A DNA stretch of 64,000 nt from Nocardia terrae. GTDB lineage: Bacteria; Actinomycetota; Actinomycetes; Mycobacteriales; Mycobacteriaceae. The notes below the pieces were generated by a model. The model was given only the letters and a program-made list of their open reading frames with translations. It made no database searches and was not told the DNA's origin. The stretch's first letter is position 1; each line of letters begins with the position of its first letter. Below are positions 25,789 to 33,320 of the stretch, piece by piece. Location: assembly GCF_009760405.1 (NCBI RefSeq), contig NZ_WRPP01000003.1, forward strand, positions 558,001 to 622,000, in the 5' to 3' direction. A program made the position numbers and the translations under genes.

Positions 25789-26679
25789 GTGGAATTGCGC
25801 CAGTTGCGGTATTTCGTGACCGTCGCCGAGGAACTGCACTTCGGCCGGGCCGCCGAGCGGTTGCACATCGCGCAACCCGCGGTCAGCCAGCAGGTACAGC
25901 GGCTCGAACGCGATCTGAAGGTGCAATTGCTGGATCGATCCCCCCGGCGCGTCCGGCTGACCGAGGCCGGGCTGCGCTTCCTGCCCGCGGCCCGGGCCGT
26001 GCTCGTCGCCGCGGAGCAGGCTCGCGCGTCCATCGCGGATCTCACCGGCGGGCGGGCCGAACTGTTCCGGCTGGGAACGGTGACCGGCCTGGGCGAACGA
26101 CTCGACGCGGTCCTGGACGCCTTCGCCGAGCAGGCGCCGCAGGTGCAGGTGGAACTGATGGCGTTGCCCGTGCGGGAGCGCCTGGCCCAGGTGGCCGACG
26201 GCCGCCTGGACGCCGCCTTCGTGCGCTCCCCGGAACCGGAGCAGAGTCCGGACCTGGACTTCCTGCCCGCGTGGGACGATCCGCTGGTGGTCGCCCTGCC
26301 CGCCAAACACCCGCTGGCGAAACAGGATTCGGTGAATCTGACCGACCTGGCCACGGTGCCGCTGCGGCTGACCGAGCGCCGCAATCACCCCGCGCTGGTG
26401 GATCTGGTCCTGAACTCCTGCGTCCGTGCGGGTTTCGAGCCGATTCCCGCGCCCACCTCGACCACGCTGCAGGACACGCTGGCCGCCATCGGCGCGGGTT
26501 CGCCCATGTGGACCGTCGTCTACGAGTCGAATGCCCGTCAGGTACACAACTCGCGCGTGGCGTTCCGCGCCTTCGCGGACCCGGGCATGAGCCTGCCCAT
26601 CGCGCTGGCCGTGCGCGCCGAGGCCGCCTCGCCGAATCTGCGGCTGCTGGGAGCGCTGCTCGCCGAGGCCGAGCAATAA
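25789..26679 (+). CDS. LysR-family transcriptional regulator
   Basis: A 296-residue protein. The winged-helix domain (ELRQLRYFVTVAEELHFGRA, QPAVSQQVQRLERDLKVQLL) is followed by a substrate-binding domain (LFRLGTVTGLGERLDAVLDA; FVRSPEPEQSPDLDFLPAWD; LATVPLRLTERRNHPALVDL). The GTG start at 25789 lies 15 bases after the DUF6463 stop. Downstream on the same strand are a tautomerase, an MFS transporter and a hydrolase, plausible targets or partners. Confidence 0.88.
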   Translation: MELRQLRYFVTVAEELHFGRAAERLHIAQPAVSQQVQRLERDLKVQLLDRSPRRVRLTEAGLRFLPAARAVLVAAEQARASIADLTGGRAELFRLGTVTGLGERLDAVLDAFAEQAPQVQVELMALPVRERLAQVADGRLDAAFVRSPEPEQSPDLDFLPAWDDPLVVALPAKHPLAKQDSVNLTDLATVPLRLTERRNHPALVDLVLNSCVRAGFEPIPAPTSTTLQDTLAAIGAGSPMWTVVYESNARQVHNSRVAFRAFADPGMSLPIALAVRAEAASPNLRLLGALLAEAEQ

Positions 26680-26829
26680 GGATCGCTTATCGCTGCGCTA
26701 ACGACCTGCTCATTGGTCGGGGCGCGGAATTCCGGTGAACTGTTCACAGGCCGCCGAAAGGATCGGAACTCGGAGCGAGAAGCTCCGAAATGGCCTGTAT
26801 TCCAATGCTTTTCGCGAAGGAGAACAGTC

Positions 26830-27015
26830 ATGCCCATCGTCACCGTGCAGCAGGGTCCGCGCACCGTCGAGCTGAAGCGCGATCTGGTTCGCCGCATCAC
26901 CGACGCGTTCGTCGACGCCTACCAGATCCCGGCCGAGGCCGTGCAGGTCTGGATCCACGAGACCCCCGCCGACAGCTGGGGCACCGCCGGCCGGCTCACC
27001 GCCGACGGCAAATAG
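26830..27015 (+). CDS. 4-oxalocrotonate tautomerase-family protein
   Basis: A 61-residue protein starting Met-Pro, so the catalytic N-terminal proline is present after Met removal (PIVTVQQGPRTVELKRDLVR). VQVWIHETPADSWGTAGRL matches the C-terminal half of the family. These small enzymes are usually homohexamers that isomerise enol/keto acids in aromatic breakdown, and the substrate here is unknown. GAAGGAG lies 7 bases before ATG 26830. An MFS transporter follows at 27118. Confidence 0.85.
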   Translation: MPIVTVQQGPRTVELKRDLVRRITDAFVDAYQIPAEAVQVWIHETPADSWGTAGRLTADGK

Positions 27016-27117
27016 CCGGTGCCGGTCGGTCCGCCGCGGTCGATCACCCGATTCGCCCGCGGTGGGCCGTCTCGCCCCACGCGCCCGCACGCATCACGCT
27101 CTCCCCGAGGACTTTCC

Positions 27118-28299
27118 ATGCCCATCGCAGTTTTCGCGTTGGCGCTGTGCGCCTTCGCCATCGGACTCACCGAGTTCGTGGTCGCCGGACTCCTACCGAA
27201 TATCGCGACCGACCTGCACGTCACGATTCCCGCCGCGGGCCTGCTGGTCTCCGGCTACGCCCTCGGCGTCGTCATCGGCGCTCCCCTGCTCACCGCCCTG
27301 ACCGGCGGGGTGGAACGCCGTCGCCTGCTCACCGGGTTCATGGGCCTGTTCCTGACGGGCAGCGTCCTGTCGGCCTTGGCTCCCGGGTACGCGGTCCTCA
27401 TGATCGGTCGATCGGCCGCCGCACTGGCCCACGGCGCGTTCATGGGCGTCGGCATCGTGGCCGCCTCGGAGATGGTGCCGCAGGACAAGCGCGGCCGGGC
27501 CATGTCGCTGGTGATCAGCGGGGCCACGCTGGCCACGGTGCTGGGCGTGCCGATGGGCACCATGATCGGCCAGCATCTGGGCTGGCGCGCCACCTTCTGG
27601 GTGGTGACCGTGTGCGCCGCGATCGGCCTGGCCGGAGTGGCCACGCTGGTGCCGCGGGCCGACCGCAGCGCGGCGGGCCACCTGCGCACCGAACTGACCA
27701 CCCTGCGGCAACGCCCGGTGCTGCTGGCCCTGCTGACCACCGTGCTCGGCTTCGGCGGCGTCATGACCTCCTACACCTACATCGCCGAAATGGCCACGCG
27801 GGTCACCGGTTTCGCGAGCACCACGGTCATCTGGATCACCATGCTCTTCGGACTGGGCACCTTCGTCGGCAACCTGCTCAGCGGCCGTTTCACCGACCGC
27901 TACCCGCGGGCCGCCGCCCCGGGCTCGCTGGTCCTGCTGGCCCTGGTGCTGGCCGTGTTCACACTGACCGTCCACGACAAGGCCGCCACCTGCGTGACCG
28001 TATTCCTCTTCGGCGCAGCGGCTTTCGGCACCCTGGCACCGCTGCAGATGCGGATCATGGCCAAGGCGGGAGCCGCCCCGACGCTCGCCTCGGCCACCAA
28101 TGTCGCCGCCTTCAACCTGGCCAACACGATCGGGCCGCTGCTCGGAGGCGCGCTGCTCAGCGCCGGATTCGGCTACGCCACTTTGAATCTAGCCGGTGCG
28201 CTGTTCACCGCGCTCGGCCTGGCCGTAGCGCTGCGCGGCCTCGCCGCCGACCGGTCGGCGACTGCCGCGCCGATCGCCGAGGACCTGATCCTCGTCTGA
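27118..28299 (+). CDS. MFS efflux transporter (DHA1-like)
   Basis: A 393-residue transporter with twelve predicted membrane helices. It starts MPIAVFALALCAFAIGLTEF. It contains the MFS motif-A-like loop with PQDKRGRAMSLVISGATLAT and the motif-C-like VLGVPMGTMIGQHLGWRATF in helix 5, the mark of drug/H+ antiporters. It resembles the AraJ/CmlA-type efflux proteins. GAGG precedes ATG 27118. It is probably co-transcribed with the alpha/beta-hydrolase that begins 58 bases downstream. Confidence 0.88.
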   Translation: MPIAVFALALCAFAIGLTEFVVAGLLPNIATDLHVTIPAAGLLVSGYALGVVIGAPLLTALTGGVERRRLLTGFMGLFLTGSVLSALAPGYAVLMIGRSAAALAHGAFMGVGIVAASEMVPQDKRGRAMSLVISGATLATVLGVPMGTMIGQHLGWRATFWVVTVCAAIGLAGVATLVPRADRSAAGHLRTELTTLRQRPVLLALLTTVLGFGGVMTSYTYIAEMATRVTGFASTTVIWITMLFGLGTFVGNLLSGRFTDRYPRAAAPGSLVLLALVLAVFTLTVHDKAATCVTVFLFGAAAFGTLAPLQMRIMAKAGAAPTLASATNVAAFNLANTIGPLLGGALLSAGFGYATLNLAGALFTALGLAVALRGLAADRSATAAPIAEDLILV

Positions 28300-28357
28300 C
28301 AGTCGGCTGCCAGCACACCTCGTCACCCTGACAGATCTCCCGAAGAACGGAATTCCC

Positions 28358-29161
28358 ATGCCTTTCGCACCCGTCACCCTCGGCAACGGACCCAGCGACG
28401 TCGAATACCTCGTCACCGGCAGCGGGCCGGGCGTCGTGCTGGTGCACGGCACCTTCGCCGACGCCGAGGCCCAGTGGACCGAGCTGATGGCCGAACTCGG
28501 CTCGCGGTACACGGTGGTCGCGCCGAACCTCGCCGGATCGGGGGCCACCACCCATCCCGCCGAGATGACCGTCGAGGATCTGGCCGCGCAGGTCCTGGCC
28601 GCCGCCGACCACGCGGGACTGGCCACCTTCCATCTGGCGGGCCATTCGCTGGGCGCGGTGACCGCGGCCGCCCTCGCCGGACTGCGCCCCGGGCGGGTGA
28701 ATTCCCTGGTGCTGCACGCCCCGTGGGCCGCGCCGACCGCTCGCGGCGCCGGGCAGTTCGGCCTCTGGCTGGACCTGCTGCGCACCGACCGGGACGCCCT
28801 GGCCCGGCTGCTGCCGTTGTGCGCGCTCAAGCCCGAGACCATGGCGGCGTGGACGACCGAGGACTTCGATCAGACGGTCGCGGCCTTCGCCGGACTGATC
28901 GATCCCCGGCACGCGGTGCAGGTGGAACTCGACCGGGTGGCCGACATCCGGGCGCTGCTGCCCCGCATCACCGCCCCGACACGGGTCTTGGCCAGCCTGC
29001 AGGACCACATGGTTCCCGTGGCCGAGCAGCGGGCGGTGGCGGCGGCCATCGCGGGAGCCGAGCTCGTCGAGTTCGACGCCGGGCACGCCCTCCCGCTCGA
29101 GGACGGGCCGGGCTTCGGGAAGGCCGTCGCCGAGTTCCTCGATCGGCACACCGCGCGCTGA
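28358..29161 (+). CDS. Cytoplasmic alpha/beta-hydrolase
   Basis: A 267-residue hydrolase. It has an oxyanion-type HGTFADAEAQWTELM segment, the nucleophile in LAGHSLGAVTAAALAGLRPG, an acid residue in LASLQDHMVPV and the histidine in FDAGHALPLEDGPGF. There is no signal peptide. The family includes esterases, haloperoxidases and C-C hydrolases, so the reaction is open. It follows the MFS transporter on the same strand and may detoxify or process the same compound. Confidence 0.85.
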   Translation: MPFAPVTLGNGPSDVEYLVTGSGPGVVLVHGTFADAEAQWTELMAELGSRYTVVAPNLAGSGATTHPAEMTVEDLAAQVLAAADHAGLATFHLAGHSLGAVTAAALAGLRPGRVNSLVLHAPWAAPTARGAGQFGLWLDLLRTDRDALARLLPLCALKPETMAAWTTEDFDQTVAAFAGLIDPRHAVQVELDRVADIRALLPRITAPTRVLASLQDHMVPVAEQRAVAAAIAGAELVEFDAGHALPLEDGPGFGKAVAEFLDRHTAR

Positions 29162-29415
29162 CGCCCGGTCATCGCGCGCGGCAGCCCGTACAGTCACACC
29201 GTGCGCTCCACGCGAAACCCGATGCGGCCGTTCGACTCGGACGGCCGCGTCGGCGTATCCGGCGAACGCCGGGCATCCCCGCGATACCCCCGCTCCCACT
29301 CGCGGAACTCAACCGGACCGACCCTTCGGTTGGGTCGGGTGTCGGACCCGTTCCAACCTGGTATCGACTCCGCATGCTCCCTGGTAGAAGCCATTTCGGG
29401 TGATAAACCGGCACT

Positions 29416-30072
29416 ATGGCTGAAGTAGTGGTCAGTCCCCCCGTACCCACCGCGGCGGGACGTTCGCTCGAATTCTGGGGCTATTGCATGTGGGGCCTCG
29501 CGGGGCTGGCAATCGCCGTGTCCGAACTGGCATCGGTCTTCCGACTGGCGAGCTGGCCGACCATCTCGAACACCATCGGGCACTTGGAGACCCGGCACGA
29601 CTGGGTGCGGCTGATCGTGGTCGCGGTGATCGTGCTGCTCGCCTATTACGCCGTCCCGCAGCTGACCACCGCGGCCGCGCCGGTCGTGCAATCGGTCGGC
29701 GGGCGCACCCTGACCGCGAACGGCCGTGTCACCACGGCCGATTCACCGGTCACCCTGCTGGGCGCGGGCTACCTGCTGGCGGCCGTGGGCACCTACGTGT
29801 TCGGCGTGCTGTTCGCCGCCGCCGATCGCGGCATGCACCCGCATTCCTATCTGGGCGCCTACGTGCTCTACGGGTTGATCGCCCTCATGTGGGTCATCGT
29901 CCCGAGCATCCTGGCCATGTTCTTCAGCCGAGATGTCCCCTTCCCCACGCTGTTTCGCACCGTCGGCTATCTGGAGCGCCGCGCCCACCCGGTCGCCGCG
30001 ATCATCCTGGCCGGACTCGTGGTGCTGTTGATCCACCTGGCCTTCTACCCCTGGCCCGTGGTGGCGAACTGA
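29416..30072 (+). CDS. Hypothetical membrane protein, four to five helices
   Basis: A 218-residue protein with hydrophobic segments FWGYCMWGLAGLAIAVSELA, VRLIVVAVIVLLAYYAVPQL, GAGYLLAAVGTYVFGVLF, YVLYGLIALMWVIVPSILAM and AAIILAGLVVLLIHLAFYPW. No family is recognised and no charged catalytic cluster is seen. The 250-base upstream region contains a 7-bp hairpin (CCGACCC/GGGTCGG near 29317) but no clear promoter. The function is unknown. Confidence 0.65.
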   Translation: MAEVVVSPPVPTAAGRSLEFWGYCMWGLAGLAIAVSELASVFRLASWPTISNTIGHLETRHDWVRLIVVAVIVLLAYYAVPQLTTAAAPVVQSVGGRTLTANGRVTTADSPVTLLGAGYLLAAVGTYVFGVLFAAADRGMHPHSYLGAYVLYGLIALMWVIVPSILAMFFSRDVPFPTLFRTVGYLERRAHPVAAIILAGLVVLLIHLAFYPWPVVAN

Positions 30073-30092
30073 GAAACCCCTTGCGGGATCGG

Positions 30093-30188
30093 TTATTTGC
30101 GGCCGCGTAGCACCCAGAAGGCCGCGTAGGCCGCCCCCGCGAGACCGACGACCACGACCGCACCGATTGTTGTCAGGATTGGATCCAC
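30093..30188 (-). CDS. Possible 31-residue single-helix membrane protein
   Basis: GTG 30188 opens a frame encoding a short N-region, one membrane helix (TIGAVVVVGLAGAAYAAFWV) and a positively charged end LRGRK. The pattern of a helix plus positive tail is that of many actinobacterial micro-membrane proteins. An ATG at 30278 in the same frame gives a 61-residue version with a proline-rich front. Evidence is limited to the hydrophobic pattern. Confidence 0.35.
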   Translation of the reverse strand: MDPILTTIGAVVVVGLAGAAYAAFWVLRGRK

Positions 30189-30301
30189 GCCTGCGATTTT
30201 AGGCGTCCGACCGGCCGGAGGGGGCGAGCTCGGCGGCCATTGGGCCCCGGGCTCGGCGCGCCGCGCATGACCGATCATCGAAACAGGCGTATGCAGGAGT
30301 T

Positions 30302-30478
30302 ATGGGTCGCCACCCGCAGCGGACCCCGTTCTACGGGGTGCTGATGCTGATCGGGGCCATGCTCTCCGGACTCTGGATCCGGGACTGGCCCTGGCTGTGG
30401 CTGCGGGTAGTCGCTTTTTCGGCGCTGTTCGTCATCGCGTGCGCCGGTTTCCTCATGACGTTCCGCGATCTCTCATGA
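30302..30478 (+). CDS. 58-residue two-helix membrane protein
   Basis: ATG 30302 follows CAGGAG closely and opens a frame ending at TGA 30476-30478. The product has a short basic N-terminus (MGRHPQRTPFYG), a helix with GVLMLIGAMLSGLW, a loop IRDWPWLW and a second helix LRVVAFSALFVIACAGFLM. Pairs of tryptophans sit at the membrane interface. There is no known family. It ends 66 bases before the CDF transporter on the same strand and could be co-transcribed. Confidence 0.5.
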   Translation: MGRHPQRTPFYGVLMLIGAMLSGLWIRDWPWLWLRVVAFSALFVIACAGFLMTFRDLS

Positions 30479-30483
30479 CACAA

Positions 30484-30512
30484 ATATTGCATACATAGCG
30501 ATTCATGCATAT
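30484..30512. promoter_or_regulatory. AT-rich imperfect dyad upstream of the CDF transporter
   Basis: ATATTGCAT (30484-30492) and ATGCATAT (30505-30512) are inverted, with one extra T in the left arm and a 12-base spacer. This is an AT-rich island in GC-rich DNA 32 bases before the transporter start. ArsR/SmtB metal sensors often use such sites, but no sensor gene is adjacent. Confidence 0.35.
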
Positions 30513-30543
30513 GGTGTTGCGTCGGGACTACCGAAGGAGGGTT

Positions 30544-31542
30544 ATGGGCGGGCACGAGCATTCACACGGGCATGGACACGACCACGCCGGGCATTCGCAC
30601 GGCGCGACCGCCGACAGCGACAAGCGCTGGCTGGCCGGCGCGCTGGCGGTGATCGTGGCATTCCTGCTCGGTGAGGTCGTCGTCGGCCTCGTCGCCAGAT
30701 CGCTGGCCCTGCTCTCCGACGCGGCGCACATGCTCACCGACGCGGCCTCGATCGTGCTGGCGCTGTGGGCGATCCGCCTGGCCGCCAAACCCGCCGAGGG
30801 CCGCATGACCTACGGCTGGAAGCGCGCCGAGATCCTCTCCGCCCAGGCCAACGGCCTCACTCTGCTGGGTCTGGCCGCCTGGCTGACCTACGAGGCGATC
30901 CGGCGTCTCATCGATCCCCCCGACGTCACCGGCGGGCTGGTCCTGGTCACCGCCCTGGTCGGCATCGTGGTCAATGTGCTGGCCAGCTGGATGATCAGCC
31001 GCGCCAACCGCACCAGCCTCAATGTCGAAGGCGCTTACCAGCACATCCTCAACGACCTGTTCGCCTTCATCGCCACCGCCGTCGCCGGTCTGATCATCAT
31101 GCTCACCGGCTTCACCCGCGCGGACGGCATCGCCACCCTGATCGTGGTCGTGCTCATGGTCAAGGCCGGTGTCGGCCTGGTCCGCGCCTCCGGGCGCATC
31201 TTCCTCGAGGCCGCTCCCACCTACCTCGACCCCGTCGAGATCGGCCGCGAAATGGCCGACGTCGACTCGGTCGTCGAGGTCCACGACCTCCACATCTGGG
31301 AGATCACCTCCGGCGTCCCGTCCCTGTCGGCCCACATCCTGGTGGCCCCCGGCGCGGACAGCCAGTCCGTGCGCGCGGCCGTGGCCCACATGCTGGCCGA
31401 CAAGCACCACATCGACCACGCGGTCCTCCAGGTCGACTTCACCGACCACGACGAATGCCCACCCGACGTCGACCACGACCACGAACCCCACTGCGCCGAA
31501 CCGCACGGCCCGGTGCACCGCAAGACCTCCGCCGCGAACTGA
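30544..31542 (+). CDS. Cation diffusion facilitator (CzcD/ZnT-like) metal exporter
   Basis: A 332-residue transporter with six helices. The N-terminus is histidine-rich (GGHEHSHGHGHDHAGHSHG). The transport-site motifs are LLSDAAHMLTDA in helix 2 and EGAYQHILNDL in helix 5, an HxxxD-type site, here with H in both helices, typical of Zn/Co exporters. The cytoplasmic domain (VDSVVEVHDLHIWEITSGVP, SLSAHILV) binds metal at the dimer interface. The C-terminal tail is His/Asp/Cys-rich. GAAGGAGG precedes ATG 30544, and an ATG at 30505 is rejected. Confidence 0.9.
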   Translation: MGGHEHSHGHGHDHAGHSHGATADSDKRWLAGALAVIVAFLLGEVVVGLVARSLALLSDAAHMLTDAASIVLALWAIRLAAKPAEGRMTYGWKRAEILSAQANGLTLLGLAAWLTYEAIRRLIDPPDVTGGLVLVTALVGIVVNVLASWMISRANRTSLNVEGAYQHILNDLFAFIATAVAGLIIMLTGFTRADGIATLIVVVLMVKAGVGLVRASGRIFLEAAPTYLDPVEIGREMADVDSVVEVHDLHIWEITSGVPSLSAHILVAPGADSQSVRAAVAHMLADKHHIDHAVLQVDFTDHDECPPDVDHDHEPHCAEPHGPVHRKTSAAN

Positions 31543-31554
31543 GGGCCGGCACAG

Positions 31555-32397
31555 TCACACCGTGGCGGCGTGCGACTCCGCGAGCCGAGCCAGCGCGGCC
31601 GCGGCCGGGGAATCCGGTGCGGCGGTGTACACCACCATCAGCTGATCGGGATCACCCGGCAGCGTGAGGGTTTCGTAGCCGATCTCCAACCGGCCGACCT
31701 CCGGGTGGTGAATCAGCTTGGCCCCGCGTGTCTTCTCCTTGATCGGATGCGCGATCCACAGGCGGCGGAAGGCCGGGCTGGCTGCCGAGAGCTCTTCGAC
31801 CAGGGCGGTCAGCTTCGGGTCGCCGGGGTGCAGACCGGCGTCGCGGCGCAGGAAGGCGACCGTTTCGGCGGCGACCGTCTCCCACTCCGGGTAGAAGGTG
31901 GGCGCGGCGGGCTCGAGGAACAGATAGCGGGCCTGATTGCGCTGCGCGGCGGGGACGCGTGAAAAGCCGGAGACCAAGTCGCCCAGCAGATTCCAGGACA
32001 GGACGTCCATCCGGCGGCCCAGTACGAACGCCGGTGCGGCCAGGGCGTCGAGCATCAGCTGGATGCCCGGGGCGACGCTGTCGCGGTACGCGCCGGACGG
32101 GGCTGCCACGTGCGCGTCGACCACGCCGTGGGGCCGGGCCAAGGCGTAGAGGTGCAGGCGTTCGGTATCGGTGAGGCGCAGCGCGCGGGCCACCGCGTCC
32201 AGGACGGCATCCGAAACGTGTTTGCCGCGGCCCTGTTCCAGGCGAATGTAGTAGTCGACGCTGACGCCCGCGAGCTGGGCGACCTCCTCCCGCCGCAGGC
32301 CCGGGACTCGGCGGCGGCCGTAATCGCGCAGGCCCGCGTCGGCGGGGCTGAGGCGGGACCGGCGCGAGCGCAGGAAGTCGCCGAGATCGTTCTGCAT
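31555..32397 (-). CDS. XRE-type helix-turn-helix regulator with MmyB-like ligand domain
   Basis: A 280-residue protein. Residues 1-80 carry a Cro/CI HTH (GLRREEVAQLAGVSVDYYIR, LEQGRGKHVSDAVLDAVARA). The C-terminal MmyB-like PAS-related domain shows VLGRRMDVLSWNLLGDLV, FLEPAAPTFYPEWETVAAET and KEKTRGAKLIHHPEVGRLEI. Such proteins commonly control an adjacent SDR. Here a divergent SDR starts 120 bases away and is the probable target. It is convergent with the CDF gene, 12 bases apart. Confidence 0.9.
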   Translation of the reverse strand: MQNDLGDFLRSRRSRLSPADAGLRDYGRRRVPGLRREEVAQLAGVSVDYYIRLEQGRGKHVSDAVLDAVARALRLTDTERLHLYALARPHGVVDAHVAAPSGAYRDSVAPGIQLMLDALAAPAFVLGRRMDVLSWNLLGDLVSGFSRVPAAQRNQARYLFLEPAAPTFYPEWETVAAETVAFLRRDAGLHPGDPKLTALVEELSAASPAFRRLWIAHPIKEKTRGAKLIHHPEVGRLEIGYETLTLPGDPDQLMVVYTAAPDSPAAAALARLAESHAATV

Positions 32398-32516
32398 GGG
32401 ATCCAGCGTACGAAGTCATCCTGGTACTGGCAGACCCAGGAAAGGTTGAACCCTCGCTGCCTTCGCGGCGCGCTCGCAGGATGAGTGCACGAGCAAGAAC
32501 GCGAAGGAGCACGGAA

Positions 32517-33278
32517 ATGAGCTACGAGAACCTGTCCGGCCGGACCGCCGTCATCGCCGGAGCCGCCAGCGGCATGGGTGAGGCGACCGCACTGCTGCTG
32601 GCCCGCAACGGGGCCCGGGTGGCACTGCTGGCCCGGCGCGCGGATCGGCTGGAGACCCTCGCCGCGAAGATCGAGGCCGAGGGCGGGACCGCGCTGGCGG
32701 TCGCGGTGGACGTCACCGATTCGGCGAGTGTCGCCGCGGCGGCCGAGGCCGTGCACGCGGCGTTCGGACCCGTCGATCTGGTGGTGAATTCGGCGGGTGT
32801 CATGCTGCCCAACCCGATCACCGAGGGCCGCGAGGACGAGTGGACCCGGATGCTGGAGACCAATGTGGCCGGGCGGCTGCGCATGATCCGCGCGTTCGTC
32901 CCGGACCTGCTGGCCGCCGCCGACGCGGGCCGGACCGCCGACCTGGTGAACATCTCCTCGATCGGCGCGCACCTGACCTTCCCCAGCTACTCGGTGTACG
33001 GGGCCACCCAGGCCGCCATCACCCAGCTGTCGGCGAACCTGCGCACCGAGCTGGGCCCGCGCAAGGTGCGGGTCACCAATATCGAGCCGGGCCTCACCGC
33101 GACCGAGCTGGGCGACCACATCGACAATGCCGAACTCAGCGGCCAATTGGACGGCATGTTCCAGTTCATGGAGTCGCTGCGCGCCGAGGACATCGCCGAC
33201 CTGATCGCCTACACCACCAGCCGCCCGGCCTACGTGAACCTGCGCCAGGTCATCGTCCTGCCGACCCAGCAGGCATAG
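32517..33278 (+). CDS. Short-chain dehydrogenase/reductase lacking the catalytic lysine
   Basis: A 253-residue classical SDR. The cofactor loop is AGAASGMG, NSAG is in VDLVVNSAGV, and the catalytic Ser is in NISSIG (S148). At the active site the YxxxK motif reads Y161-G-A-T-Q165, so the lysine that lowers the tyrosine pKa is replaced by glutamine. The rest of the fold is complete, including NIEPGLTATEL. It may have reduced or altered activity. GAAGGAG precedes ATG 32517, and a frame from 32481 is rejected. It is divergent from the XRE regulator. Confidence 0.85.
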   Translation: MSYENLSGRTAVIAGAASGMGEATALLLARNGARVALLARRADRLETLAAKIEAEGGTALAVAVDVTDSASVAAAAEAVHAAFGPVDLVVNSAGVMLPNPITEGREDEWTRMLETNVAGRLRMIRAFVPDLLAAADAGRTADLVNISSIGAHLTFPSYSVYGATQAAITQLSANLRTELGPRKVRVTNIEPGLTATELGDHIDNAELSGQLDGMFQFMESLRAEDIADLIAYTTSRPAYVNLRQVIVLPTQQA

Positions 33279-33320
33279 TTTTTACCGAATCTTGGTGCCC
33301 GCCATGCCTACTATTGGGTG

